Assembly (NCBI GenBank): GCA_964533185.1
Contig: CAZHLD010000011.1
Location: 1 to 57,611 of the forward strand
Direction of reading: 5' to 3'
Origin: CAZHLD01 sp964533185
Lineage (GTDB): Bacteria; Acidobacteriota; Terriglobia; Acidiferrales; UBA7541
DNA: 57,611 nt
Part shown: piece after piece, positions 1-7,987 of the stretch
How the letters are laid out: each line of letters begins with the position of its first letter
Position numbering within the stretch: the first letter of the stretch is position 1
The notes under the pieces: model-generated
Seen by the model: only the letters and a program-made list of their open reading frames with translations
Told to the model about the DNA's origin: nothing
The model's database searches: none
Position numbers and translations under genes: made by a program

Positions 1-942
1 CGCGCCTTCGCCCTGCGCGACGCCTGCCCGCATCGCGGTATGCCGCTTTCGTGCGGGTGGTTCGACGGCTCCGCTGTCGAGTGCTCCTACCATGGCTGGA
101 AATTCGACGCGCACACCGGCCAATGCCGCGAGATCCCCTCGCTCACGGCGGATTCGAAGCTGCGGGTGGACCGCATCTTCGCCGGCAGCTTTCCCTGCGA
201 GGAGCGCGATGGTTACGTTTGGGTCTATATCCCCGAGCCGGCTGGGCGACCTGGCTCGGATGATTCACCGCCGCCCGCGCCGGAGCTGCCGAAGTTTGGC
301 CAGCGCTACCGCATCACGCATCTTGAGGCCGACCTGCCCTGCAGCGTGGACCACGGCATCATCGGTCTGATGGACCCGGCGCATGGGCCATTTGTGCACC
401 AGTCGTGGTGGTGGCGGAAGCGGCGCAGCATCCACGAGAAGCAGAAGCAGTTTGAGCCGATCCCGAACGGCTTCCGCATGAGCCCGCACGAGCCCTCCGC
501 CAACAGCGCGCCGTATCGTCTGCTGCGGCGCCTCCACGGACAGCCGGTCACGACGACCATCGACTTCGTCCTGCCCAACATGCGCTTTGAGGTCATTCGC
601 TGCGGCCCGGCGTGGTTTTCCTCCCGCGCCACGGTGACACCGGTGCGGCGCGACCTTTGCCGGATTGATTTCGTCGCGGCGTGGAACGTGCTGCCGTGGA
701 TGCTGGGCCAAGTGAGCCTGTTGCGGTTTTTCGGCAAGCGGTTTATCCGCCAGGATCAGGAGACTATGATCCGCCAGGCCGAAGGCCTGAAGCACAACCC
801 CAATTTGATGTTGATTGACGATGCTGACCGGCCCGCCAAATGGTACTTCGCGCTGAAGGCCGCGTTGCTCGAATCCCGCCGCACCGGCGCGCCGATGCGA
901 CACCCCATCGAAGGTCCCGTCACGCTCCGCTGGCGCAGCTAA
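1..942 (+). CDS. Rieske [2Fe-2S] ring-hydroxylating-type oxygenase, 5' end outside window
   Basis: The frame is open from the first base, so the start codon lies upstream of the window. The visible N-terminus carries the Rieske cluster ligands CPH (about residues 9-11) and CSYH (28-31, followed by GWKF), which bind a [2Fe-2S] centre. Downstream, a DxxHGPFVH stretch near residue 120 looks like part of the mononuclear iron site of the C-terminal catalytic domain. About 313 residues are visible, close to the usual 340-380 for single-component Rieske oxygenases of the PaO/vanillate-demethylase type. The substrate cannot be told from the sequence. A cytoplasmic enzyme that needs a reductase partner is expected; none is adjacent. 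The family call is firm, the specific reaction unknown. Confidence 0.88.
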   Translation, partial: RAFALRDACPHRGMPLSCGWFDGSAVECSYHGWKFDAHTGQCREIPSLTADSKLRVDRIFAGSFPCEERDGYVWVYIPEPAGRPGSDDSPPPAPELPKFGQRYRITHLEADLPCSVDHGIIGLMDPAHGPFVHQSWWWRKRRSIHEKQKQFEPIPNGFRMSPHEPSANSAPYRLLRRLHGQPVTTTIDFVLPNMRFEVIRCGPAWFSSRATVTPVRRDLCRIDFVAAWNVLPWMLGQVSLLRFFGKRFIRQDQETMIRQAEGLKHNPNLMLIDDADRPAKWYFALKAALLESRRTGAPMRHPIEGPVTLRWRS

Positions 943-970
943 CACGCGTGCCTCTTGTAGCCCGCGTGTT
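941..970. terminator. possible stem-loop between convergent genes
   Basis: AACACGCG (941-948) can pair with CGCGTGTT (963-970), giving 8 bp with a 14-nt loop. It overlaps the stop of the Rieske gene and abuts the stop of the convergent gene. There is no T tract, so intrinsic termination is uncertain. Confidence 0.3.
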
Positions 971-1482
971 TATGCGCGGGGCATTTCTTGTGTTCTCGGG
1001 GATTCTACTTGTGGTTCAAAGGCCCGGTGCACGCGGAAAAGTACAAACGCCGTCGCCGCACCGCCAAGGAAGAGCACGGGGAGCAGGACCTTCGTGCTGC
1101 TGGTGAATCCAAAGAGAGTGACGGTATTCCCGGAGGGCAGAAGCCACAAAAGCGATCTCAAAACAATGCTCGCGCCCAACCAGCCGGTGGGGAGAAGCAC
1201 CCAGGCAAGTAACAAGAGAATTGCCAAGCTGCCTCCGAGGATCATCCACTGCCACGAACGACGCCATGCGAGAGCGCAGGCAATCCTCCTGAGCAAGAAA
1301 GCAAAGATCAGGGCGGCCATCCAGCCATGCGCAACGGCAAGGAAATAGACAAAGATGAAGTCACGGCCAGAGTCCCAACGAAGAGTCGAAACACTAGCCA
1401 TTGACAGCATTGCGACGGTAAGAAAGAGACAGCCTACGACTACGGCAAAGAGGTAGTAAGCCAGACTGCCGCGGCGGGTCAT
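970..1482 (-). CDS. hypothetical four-helix membrane protein
   Basis: A 170-residue protein with about four hydrophobic segments (roughly residues 8-30, 43-65, 78-100 and 128-148) separated by short Arg-rich loops, which suggests an inner-membrane protein. I recognise no family motif. It converges on the Rieske oxygenase and lies just upstream of, but is not clearly co-transcribed with, the small protease-like gene at 1516-1884. No Shine-Dalgarno site is evident before the ATG. The composition (long Leu/Val/Ala stretches, charged C-terminus) supports a real membrane protein rather than a shadow frame, but function is unknown. Confidence 0.6.
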   Translation of the reverse strand: MTRRGSLAYYLFAVVVGCLFLTVAMLSMASVSTLRWDSGRDFIFVYFLAVAHGWMAALIFAFLLRRIACALAWRRSWQWMILGGSLAILLLLAWVLLPTGWLGASIVLRSLLWLLPSGNTVTLFGFTSSTKVLLPVLFLGGAATAFVLFRVHRAFEPQVESPRTQEMPRA

Positions 1483-1515
1483 AGGCGGTTAACGGTGGGA
1501 TTAGAAGCATTCACA

Positions 1516-1884
1516 CTACATTGCGAGGAGCGCCCGGGGGACCAGGCGTCGCCGGATGGGATCGACTCCAAACCCGAGACTCTCCAGCGCAGTGGCCCCA
1601 AGCAAGTGGCCGTCGCCCGGCTCGGCGACCACCACGGTAACAATTGCCTCGCTCCCATCAATCCGCACAATTGCCCCGGCCGTGTCGCGCTCAACGGTTC
1701 GCCCGTCTGCGACCAGAAACTGTCTGCGGGGCAGGCGCGGCACACCCAGTTGTTCGACAATCGCACGCGGGACCCAGCTCAGTGTTGCTCCGGTGTCCAC
1801 GAGAAGCTCGATGTCCACCCGCCGAGCCGGATCGCTCGGATTCGCAATCGCCACGCGGACTGAAAACTGTCCCCTCTCGCTCAC
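1516..1884 (-). CDS. retropepsin-like (clan AA) aspartic protease-fold protein
   Basis: A 122-residue protein with the hallmark LLVDTGATLSWV near residues 27-38, the DTGA active-site signature of retroviral-type single-domain aspartic proteases. A second hydrophobic block (HLLGATALESLGF) near residue 95 corresponds to the ILG/LLG flap-side motif of the family. Length matches the roughly 120-residue bacterial members, which are predicted to work as homodimers. Start is GTG; an in-frame upstream ATG is ruled out by a stop. The substrate is unknown, and in bacteria many such proteins have no proven proteolytic activity. Confidence 0.72.
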   Translation of the reverse strand: MSERGQFSVRVAIANPSDPARRVDIELLVDTGATLSWVPRAIVEQLGVPRLPRRQFLVADGRTVERDTAGAIVRIDGSEAIVTVVVAEPGDGHLLGATALESLGFGVDPIRRRLVPRALLAM

Positions 1885-1906
1885 CTCTTCATTTTACACC
1901 CACAAG

Positions 1907-3487
1907 CTAAATTCGGCGCTGGATGTTGGGGAAGTCGAGCCAGACTTTCACGCCGCAGAAGTGCGAGCCTTCGGTACAGATGGGCGTGGCGATGCCACCA
2001 CGCAGGTAACAGGGCGGGCCGAGGTGTCGCGCCAGTTCGGGCTGCACGGCGCGTACCTGGTCAATTTCTTCCATCGACGCCTGGTAGATCTCCTCCTGCG
2101 CATTGAAACAGGTGCGCATGGTCCACTTGTGCAGCAGGTGCAGCAGCGAGCCGCTTTCGACCAGGCGTATAGCCTTCGCGTTGGGCAGGAGATAAAGCGC
2201 AAACTCCGGCGGCACGCCGCAGTCGAGCAGCGCATTCTTGGCCGTCCAGGCTTCGGCCATCGCTCGGTCGTACACCTCCCGCGCGCGCGGGTCCTGCGCG
2301 ATGAGCATCGGCGTAATGTAGTCCGGCTCGCGCGTATCGGTCAGCGTCAGCAGCGGACGCGAGCCGGGCACCATGCGGTGCCGCTGGTCCTGGCTGTCGG
2401 CCGTATGGCTGATCTTCTTGGCAAACGTGTACGAGGCGTGCTGGAGCGCGCGCATCATCGGCGCATGCACGCCGATATTGAGCGTCTCCATGCGGTAGGG
2501 GTTGCGGGCCGGGTTGAGCAACCGCTCGAGCGCCTCGGAGTCCGGGCATTCCGCTTCGCTCAAACCCAGAACGGCGCGGTACGCCTCTGCAACGACCCGC
2601 GGCGCATTGGGTGAGTAATCCACCAGCTTTGACGTGCGCCCGGCCAGGCGCGCGTCAAATTCCCGGGCGAACGCACCGCCATCGCCGCGCGCGTGCTGCC
2701 ATTCGGACAGCTCGTCGAGCGGCTCGTTGTCAAACCGGTTGAAAAACTGTGCGTCCACTTCCTTCACCCGCATGACCATCTCCCCAATAATCGCGCGCGC
2801 CTCGGTGGGCGTATCCGACGCGGCCTGCATCCGCCACAGCCGGTGCAGCACGATGCCGCTGACGGTGTGCACCATGGTGGTGAACGCGGCGACGGGAAGG
2901 ACGTACCGGGCCACTTCGATGGCTCGCTTCTCGGCCTGCCGCAAAACCTTTTGTGCGCGCTTGGGGTGCGCCATCGCGCTGACGTGCCAGATGTCCCCCA
3001 GGATTTCCCGGGCGCCGGGTTCGAGCAGCAGGGTCAGCTCGCGATAGTAGTCCCACGCGCGGGCCACGGCCGCCTCGTAGATGGCGCGCTCGGCCGGGCT
3101 GAAACCGGGGCTGTCCGGCGGGACGTAGGCCTGCGCCCGGTCCAGCCGCACGTAGCGCTGCGATTGCTGCTCGGAGTTGTAGAAGGGGTGCGCGTGCAGG
3201 AACGACCAGACAAACTGCCGGCTGACGTTCTCCAGACCAAACTCGAAGTGCGCGTGTTGATAGACGGTGTGGTGGCCGCCATAGAACGTGGCCGCGCCGA
3301 TGTTCAGCCGGTGCTTATCGTTGATTTCCTCCGGGCCGATGATCCGCGGCGAGTAGCAGGTGCGCGCGGCGGCGATGGCGGAGTCATAGGGGTGCGCAAA
3401 GCTGTTGCGCAGTGTTACGCGCGGAGCGGCGGTCTCGACTTCGTGGTTCAGTGGCGTGCCCGGTGTGATGGAAGGTTGCGTGGCCAT
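1907..3487 (-). CDS. thyX: tandem (two-domain) FAD-dependent thymidylate synthase ThyX
   Basis: At 526 residues this is about twice the usual ThyX length (around 220-250) and reads as two ThyX-like halves. The N-terminal half (about 24-260) has SEQQSQRY at 105-112, the SxRY part of the ThyX signature, but HAH at 98-100 where RHR is expected. The C-terminal half (about 285-500) has QRHR at 368-371 and MRTCFNAQEEI near 457-467, the NAQxEI-type region, but lacks the SxRY loop. ThyX makes dTMP from dUMP using methylene-tetrahydrofolate and FADH2, with active sites at subunit interfaces, so a fusion with split motifs is structurally plausible. A Cys-rich tail (C493, C504, C511) is unusual. Alternative: one half is only structural. 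No thyA is visible. Confidence 0.85.
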   Translation of the reverse strand: MATQPSITPGTPLNHEVETAAPRVTLRNSFAHPYDSAIAAARTCYSPRIIGPEEINDKHRLNIGAATFYGGHHTVYQHAHFEFGLENVSRQFVWSFLHAHPFYNSEQQSQRYVRLDRAQAYVPPDSPGFSPAERAIYEAAVARAWDYYRELTLLLEPGAREILGDIWHVSAMAHPKRAQKVLRQAEKRAIEVARYVLPVAAFTTMVHTVSGIVLHRLWRMQAASDTPTEARAIIGEMVMRVKEVDAQFFNRFDNEPLDELSEWQHARGDGGAFAREFDARLAGRTSKLVDYSPNAPRVVAEAYRAVLGLSEAECPDSEALERLLNPARNPYRMETLNIGVHAPMMRALQHASYTFAKKISHTADSQDQRHRMVPGSRPLLTLTDTREPDYITPMLIAQDPRAREVYDRAMAEAWTAKNALLDCGVPPEFALYLLPNAKAIRLVESGSLLHLLHKWTMRTCFNAQEEIYQASMEEIDQVRAVQPELARHLGPPCYLRGGIATPICTEGSHFCGVKVWLDFPNIQRRI

Positions 3488-3556
3488 GGTGCCGGCGGAA
3501 TTCTACACCGGCGCCGGGCCGACTGCACGGAGCATCCCGGACTAACGATGAGAGGA

Positions 3557-3572
3557 CAGGCAGAAATGCCTG
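3557..3572. repeat. short perfect hairpin after rpmE
   Basis: CAGGCA-GAAA-TGCCTG forms a 6-bp stem with a GAAA-type loop, extendable by two G:C pairs across one mismatch. It overlaps the end of rpmE and lies before thyX on the same strand. No T run follows on the minus strand, so it may be a small dispersed hairpin rather than a terminator. Confidence 0.35.
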
Positions 3573-3574
3573 CC

Positions 3575-3796
3575 CTACTTCTTTTTCTTTTGGGCGTCGG
3601 CGTATTTCTTCTGGAAGCGTTCGACGCGGCCGGCGGTGTCAATCAGCTTCTGCTTTCCGGTGAAGAAGGGGTGGCAGCTCGAGCAGATTTCGACGCGCAG
3701 CATCTCGCCCTTGATGGTCGAGCGGGTCTTGAAGGTGCTGCCGCAGGCGCAGTGGACCAGCACTTCGTGGTAGTCGGGATGTATGCCGGTTTTCAT
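3575..3796 (-). CDS. rpmE: 50S ribosomal protein L31 (bL31, zinc-binding form)
   Basis: A 73-residue protein beginning MKTGIHPDYHEV, the typical bL31 N-terminus. Cysteines at 16, 18, 38 and 41 form the zinc-ribbon of the C+ form of L31, so it is the housekeeping zinc-replete paralogue. The tail is Lys-rich (ends KKKK), suited to rRNA contact on the large subunit. The reading frame stays open far upstream, but the conserved Met fixes the start at 3796. It lies about 90 bp upstream of thyX on the same strand and may be co-transcribed with it. The call is secure from motif, length and start. Confidence 0.96.
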   Translation of the reverse strand: MKTGIHPDYHEVLVHCACGSTFKTRSTIKGEMLRVEICSSCHPFFTGKQKLIDTAGRVERFQKKYADAQKKKK

Positions 3797-3985
3797 TCGG
3801 GGTGCTCCGTTTTGTTGGGCCGGACTGCGCGGCGCCCGGCAAGTTCGGGTACTACAGCCGCGTCGCCAGGCCACGGACAATCGCCTATGATACGCGAAAC
3901 CGGCCCGTCTGCCAAATCGCGCCCATCGGTGGGCTTGCCCGGGTTTGGGCTTGTGCCGACGCGCGAGCGGGTATAGCGTTTTGCC

Positions 3986-4564
3986 ATGCGCGTCGAACAG
4001 GCCGTGGAACTGGACGAGGGCAGCCCGAAGCTCGAGATCCCCTGGCCCGCCGCGAAACCCGACTCCGGCTACTTTGATTTGCGCGACGACCCCCGCGCCA
4101 TTGCCCGGATCGAACCGGCACGCCAGCATCCGCCGCTGCGGGTCTTTCTGGTCGCCGTGAATGACGAGGATTCGGCCCTGGCAACAACCCGCTGCCGCGT
4201 CAGCCGCCGCGAGCAGAGCTCTCCTGCCCCCAATGCGCAGGAGTTTTCTTCCGAGATTGTCCTTGTGTTTGCTGAGATGCCGTTCAATTGCGAACAGGGC
4301 CGGTTCGAAGAGCTGAGCCGGCGGCTGGCTGAGCAACTCGAACGCGAGGGTGGCGCGGAGTATCTGAGCGTCCGGCTGTGCCTCCGGCAATGTCGTTTCG
4401 CGGTCGCCTCGCACGGCGGATTTTGCCTCTCGGTATTGCTTTCGGCGCGCGGTGCCACGGCAGAGCAGGCGGAGATGCGCTGGGGCCTCGCGTTGGCGCG
4501 GGTGCAGCAGGCGCTGCTGTTTCTCTCCCGCGTCCTGCGCCAGCAGGGCGCGGCCAACTCATAG
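3986..4564 (+). CDS. hypothetical protein
   Basis: A 192-residue soluble protein with no signal peptide or membrane segment. The first half is polar and Pro/Glu-rich; the second half (about 105-190) is predicted helical, with several Cys residues (in LCLRQCRF and GGFCLSV) and an Arg/Gln-rich final helix. It is divergent from rpmE across a 190-bp gap and converges on the GGDEF-PilZ gene 30 bp away. I do not recognise the family. The codon pattern looks coding, and the antisense frames are less convincing. Confidence 0.55.
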   Translation: MRVEQAVELDEGSPKLEIPWPAAKPDSGYFDLRDDPRAIARIEPARQHPPLRVFLVAVNDEDSALATTRCRVSRREQSSPAPNAQEFSSEIVLVFAEMPFNCEQGRFEELSRRLAEQLEREGGAEYLSVRLCLRQCRFAVASHGGFCLSVLLSARGATAEQAEMRWGLALARVQQALLFLSRVLRQQGAANS

Positions 4565-4594
4565 GTGAATTACTCTACCGTTTTGGGAGTAGGC

Positions 4595-5800
4595 TCAGGA
4601 GACGAACGAGCAGCCGATGCGGGCCTTGCTGCCTTCGAGGGTTTTGATGTACACGCGGCGCAGGCTGACGCGAACTGGCGGAAGAATCGGAACGTGCAGG
4701 ACAGCATGGAAGGTTGCCCCCAGCTGTTCTTGCCGGTCGATCTCCAGGGCCACGCCGCCGTAACTCAGGTCCAGCACGCGAGCCGTTTTCTCCGGTTTCT
4801 CACTCAACAAGGCATGGGCACGGGTGGTGGCCAGCGAGACACGTTCCCATTTGCGCCGTTCGGAGTCAGGACGCGTGGGCTTGGGCGGTGCAGTCAAGGG
4901 TGCTGGCGCTGGGGGAGGCGCAGGCACGAGCGGGGCGCTCGTCGGCTTGGGAGGAAACGGCACGGGAGTAGGAGCCGGTACCGGCTCAGCCGCGGCGGCG
5001 TGGTTGCCGCGGTTGGCATGCTTCATGCCGTACAGGCGTTCGTCAGCAGTGCGAACGAGAACTTCCTTTTGCTCTCCATCCTGGGGAAAGACAGCGACGC
5101 CGTAATCGAGACTCAGTGGCAGGTCGAGTTTGAGGGGTATGACGGCTAGGTCAAACGTGCTGCGCACGCGTCGGCTCAGCGCAGCCGCCTGGTCGGTTTC
5201 CGTCTGGGGAAGCAGCAGTGCAAACTCATCCCCACCGATCCGGAAGGCATAGTCCGATGTACGGAGCGATTGCCGGAACACTCCGGCTGCCGCGCACAAG
5301 ACCTGATCCCCCAGCAGGTGGCCATAGCGGTCGTTGACCTCTTTGAACTGATGGAGGTCCATGATGACCAGCGCGAGTGTCTGGCCGTAGCGGCGCGCGC
5401 GGTCCAGCTCTTTCTCGAAGTACTCCTCAAAGAGGCGCCGGTTATAGAGGCCGGTGAGCGAGTCGGTGGCGGCGTTGACTTGCAGCTTCTTCAGCTCCTC
5501 GTACTCCATCAGGATGGGCACGCGGAGGAAGTTGGAGGAAGCAAGCACGTTCACCATTGCTGTCTTGAGGGAGACCTGTTTGCTCGTGCTCGCAACCAAC
5601 TCGGCTCGGCGCGCCAGGATCTGCTCCCAGCATTCCAAACTTTGGGCGTCGGTCAGGTCGAGCTGGGCAATGGAACGGAAGAAGCGCTGCAGGAACTGGC
5701 CGCGGACGGGCCGGTCGAGACTCTCAATAGTCTCGGCGAGCAAGTCGAGGAACGCGTCCTCGCCGCCAGGGTACTTGGAGGTGTCGCCAGGGGCAGGCAT
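4595..5800 (-). CDS. diguanylate cyclase with C-terminal PilZ domain (GGDEF-PilZ fusion)
   Basis: The central GGDEF domain (roughly residues 100-270) has the intact GGDEF signature at about 189-193 and an RTSD inhibitory I-site exactly five residues before it, so it should convert two GTP to c-di-GMP and be product-inhibited. A Pro/Ala-rich linker (about 280-310) leads to a C-terminal PilZ domain with RKWER (RxxxR) and DLSYGG (DxSxxG), the c-di-GMP binding motifs. Synthesis and sensing therefore sit in one protein. The N-terminal 100 residues are helical without an obvious known sensor and without membrane segments. I chose the ATG at 5800; a TTG 11 codons upstream (5833) is possible. No strong ribosome site marks either. 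Confidence 0.9.
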   Translation of the reverse strand: MPAPGDTSKYPGGEDAFLDLLAETIESLDRPVRGQFLQRFFRSIAQLDLTDAQSLECWEQILARRAELVASTSKQVSLKTAMVNVLASSNFLRVPILMEYEELKKLQVNAATDSLTGLYNRRLFEEYFEKELDRARRYGQTLALVIMDLHQFKEVNDRYGHLLGDQVLCAAAGVFRQSLRTSDYAFRIGGDEFALLLPQTETDQAAALSRRVRSTFDLAVIPLKLDLPLSLDYGVAVFPQDGEQKEVLVRTADERLYGMKHANRGNHAAAAEPVPAPTPVPFPPKPTSAPLVPAPPPAPAPLTAPPKPTRPDSERRKWERVSLATTRAHALLSEKPEKTARVLDLSYGGVALEIDRQEQLGATFHAVLHVPILPPVRVSLRRVYIKTLEGSKARIGCSFVS

Positions 5801-6063
5801 AGGATCGTGCGACCAGACTCCAGCGCACCCCAAGGGGACTTTGGGATCGCAGAATGATACACCGAAAAGGGAGCACGATGGGTGCCAACCTTAGAATTGG
5901 CAAGGCCTTCTGTAAGTGAATGAAACTGCGAAGGTAAGATTCAAAGGCTCCTAGAGAAACTCGCCTTGCGAGCGCGATGGGCCGTCAAAACGCAATCGCT
6001 TGCACATTCTGTCGCTGCTTGTTCTTCGCTGAGCGGGCCAAGCACAGAGTGGGCAAATCCGGT

Positions 6064-6381
6064 TCATTCGAGGGCTTTCAAAAATTCCACCCCCACCAGA
6101 TGAAGCTCCCCCGCAGACTTCTGTCGGCACACCCGCGCCTGTATTGGAGGTGTCTCTGGCGGGAGGCTGCTGGAAGGTGTTGGTGATGGGGCGGGGATGG
6201 TCAACTGGAGCACGCGATCATTCCGCAGCATTCTTGTACACAAGAGAAATGCGCCCGTTCCGCTGATGTCCAGCGTCTTGGAGAGATCGACGAACTCCGC
6301 ACCGCTTGCATCCTGCCCCCGGATGAACAAGGGGATCTGCAAGCGAAGGCGAGGAGAGCGACGCCGTTCTGTGGAGATCAT
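6064..6381 (-). CDS. single-domain PilZ protein
   Basis: A 105-residue protein consisting of one PilZ domain. RRSPR (RxxxR) lies near residues 7-11 and DISGTG (DxSxxG) near 38-43, so c-di-GMP binding is predicted. A Pro/Ser-rich insertion (about 66-79) separates the last strands. It is encoded on the same strand as the GGDEF-PilZ gene but upstream of it by 230 bp, so co-transcription is uncertain. It is probably an effector that relays c-di-GMP to an unidentified partner. Confidence 0.82.
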   Translation of the reverse strand: MISTERRRSPRLRLQIPLFIRGQDASGAEFVDLSKTLDISGTGAFLLCTRMLRNDRVLQLTIPAPSPTPSSSLPPETPPIQARVCRQKSAGELHLVGVEFLKALE

Positions 6382-6740
6382 GGTATTCTGATTGGCCCCC
6401 GCTACGTGGCCACACTCGAATTGTCAGTACTTCCGCACTAGTACTCCAATCAGGGTGCACTCCGGGTTCCATTTCCACCGTCGCCGCGGCGCTTGCATCA
6501 ACTCCTTATCTTCCATCGAATTAACAGGTGGAACGCCCTATGGAAAACTATTTCCGCACGTTGGGCTCAAAAAAGCGTTCTACAACTTTTCTACAAATGT
6601 GCAAATTAGGACGCATTTCCCATTGACAGCACGTCGCCCGTCTGCGAGCATCACTTGTCGTTCCTGCCTGAAATAAAGCCCACAGAGAAAATAAAGGGAT
6701 ACTCCGCCGTCTTCGTTTCCCTCGGGGTGTGGAGGAAGCA
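6382..6740. other. divergent intergenic region with weak sigma-70-like promoter
   Basis: This 359-bp gap separates the divergent PilZ and histidine-kinase genes and must hold both promoters. It is visibly AT-richer than its neighbours around 6550-6720. TTGACA at 6623-6628 is a good -35 match but the -10 expected 17 nt later (GAGCAT) is poor. No RNA gene or convincing small ORF was seen. Confidence 0.3.
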
Positions 6741-7958
6741 GTGCCGGGAGTCAGTGTGGAAACCGAGTCTCGAGCCGTGTCGTTCTCCTCTGGTCTGGTG
6801 TCCAGTCTGCTGGATACCGTGGACCGTCCCCTGCTCGTTTCCGAGCGAGGCGGGAAAATCCTTTTTGCCAACCTGCGCGCCCAGCAAAGCCTGGCCTCGC
6901 GAGGCATCTCACTGGGGAACGGGTTCAACCTCTTCCATGACCTCCTGCACCTTGACCCCAAGGTGATTTTCGGCCAGATCGAGAGCGGCGAGCAGGAAGT
7001 GAATATCCAGGTGGACTTGCCCGAGGGCCGGGCCCGGGCGCGGATCCAGTGGCTGCCCGAGCCGGACTGGCTGGCCATCCAAATCGAGCAAAAAGCTGCC
7101 GCCGACGAATTGCGGCCGGGTCAATCGCAGCACACCGTCCAGGAACTTCTCCAGGAACGCGAGATTACCTACCGGAACCTGCTGGCCGCCTATCTGCGGC
7201 TGCAGGAAGTGAACCGCCAGAAGACGGTTTTCTTGGCCTCGGCGGCGCACGAACTGAAGACGCCGCTGGCGGTCATCAAGGGCTACTACGACCTGTTGCT
7301 TTCGGGCTCGCTCGGCAGGCTGGCCGAAAAACAACGTGACATCCTGCAGGAATCCAAGGAGAGCTGCGAGCGGTTGGTGCGGCTGGTCTCGATGTTCCTG
7401 AATTATTCGGCACTGGAGAGCGGTAAGCTGGTTCTGCACCTGCGCGAAAACGATCTGCGCGACTGCCTGATCGATCTGGTGATGCGGTGGAAGGAAGCGT
7501 TCCAACGCAAGCAGGTGCGTCTGGAGAAGCACTTCGATGCGCAGTTGCCCAACTTTAACTTCGACTACCAGAAGGTGCAACAGACTGTCGCCAACCTGCT
7601 CGACAACGCGCTCAAGCACACCTCCGCAGGCGGCACGGTGACCCTGCGGGCCGAGCCGCACTTCTGGGAACGGCGAGCTGCCGAGGCCGTGCCGGTTGCC
7701 GAGCGGCGACGCGAACTCGCCCAGCGAATCAACAGCGCGAAGATCTCCGTCAGTGACACCGGCCCGGGCATTGCCGCCGAGCACCACCAGGAGATATTCG
7801 AGGATTTTGTGCGAGTGGACCGCACCTCCTCAGGCATGGGCCTGGGGCTGGCCATCGCCAAGCGGCTGGTCCAGGCGCACCGGGGGAAAATCTGGGTGGA
7901 TAGCGAGCCCGGACGGGGCTGCACGTTTACGTTTCTTTTGCCGACGGACAACGAATAA
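6741..7958 (+). CDS. soluble sensor histidine kinase (PAS-like, HisKA, HATPase)
   Basis: An N-terminal PAS-like region (about residues 20-115, with a DTVDRPLLVS opening) is followed by a short helix. HisKA comes next, with phospho-acceptor His about 170 in AAHELKTPL, then a HATPase_c domain showing the N box (NLLDNALKH), the G1 box (SDTGPGI) and the G2 box (GMGLGLAI). There is no membrane segment, so it should sense a cytoplasmic signal. The frame can start at GTG 6729, but GGAGGA at 6731-6736 sits five bases before GTG 6741, which decides the start. The NtrC-type regulator begins 29 bp downstream, so the two form a two-component pair. Confidence 0.92.
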   Translation: MPGVSVETESRAVSFSSGLVSSLLDTVDRPLLVSERGGKILFANLRAQQSLASRGISLGNGFNLFHDLLHLDPKVIFGQIESGEQEVNIQVDLPEGRARARIQWLPEPDWLAIQIEQKAAADELRPGQSQHTVQELLQEREITYRNLLAAYLRLQEVNRQKTVFLASAAHELKTPLAVIKGYYDLLLSGSLGRLAEKQRDILQESKESCERLVRLVSMFLNYSALESGKLVLHLRENDLRDCLIDLVMRWKEAFQRKQVRLEKHFDAQLPNFNFDYQKVQQTVANLLDNALKHTSAGGTVTLRAEPHFWERRAAEAVPVAERRRELAQRINSAKISVSDTGPGIAAEHHQEIFEDFVRVDRTSSGMGLGLAIAKRLVQAHRGKIWVDSEPGRGCTFTFLLPTDNE

Positions 7959-7987
7959 CGCAGGAATTTTGGAAAAGAGGAACCCAG

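Noticed and set aside
3797..4414. Upstream extension of the rpmE frame to 279 codons
   Set aside because: Homology begins exactly at the Met at 3796; the extension lies antisense to another gene and has no bL31 counterpart.
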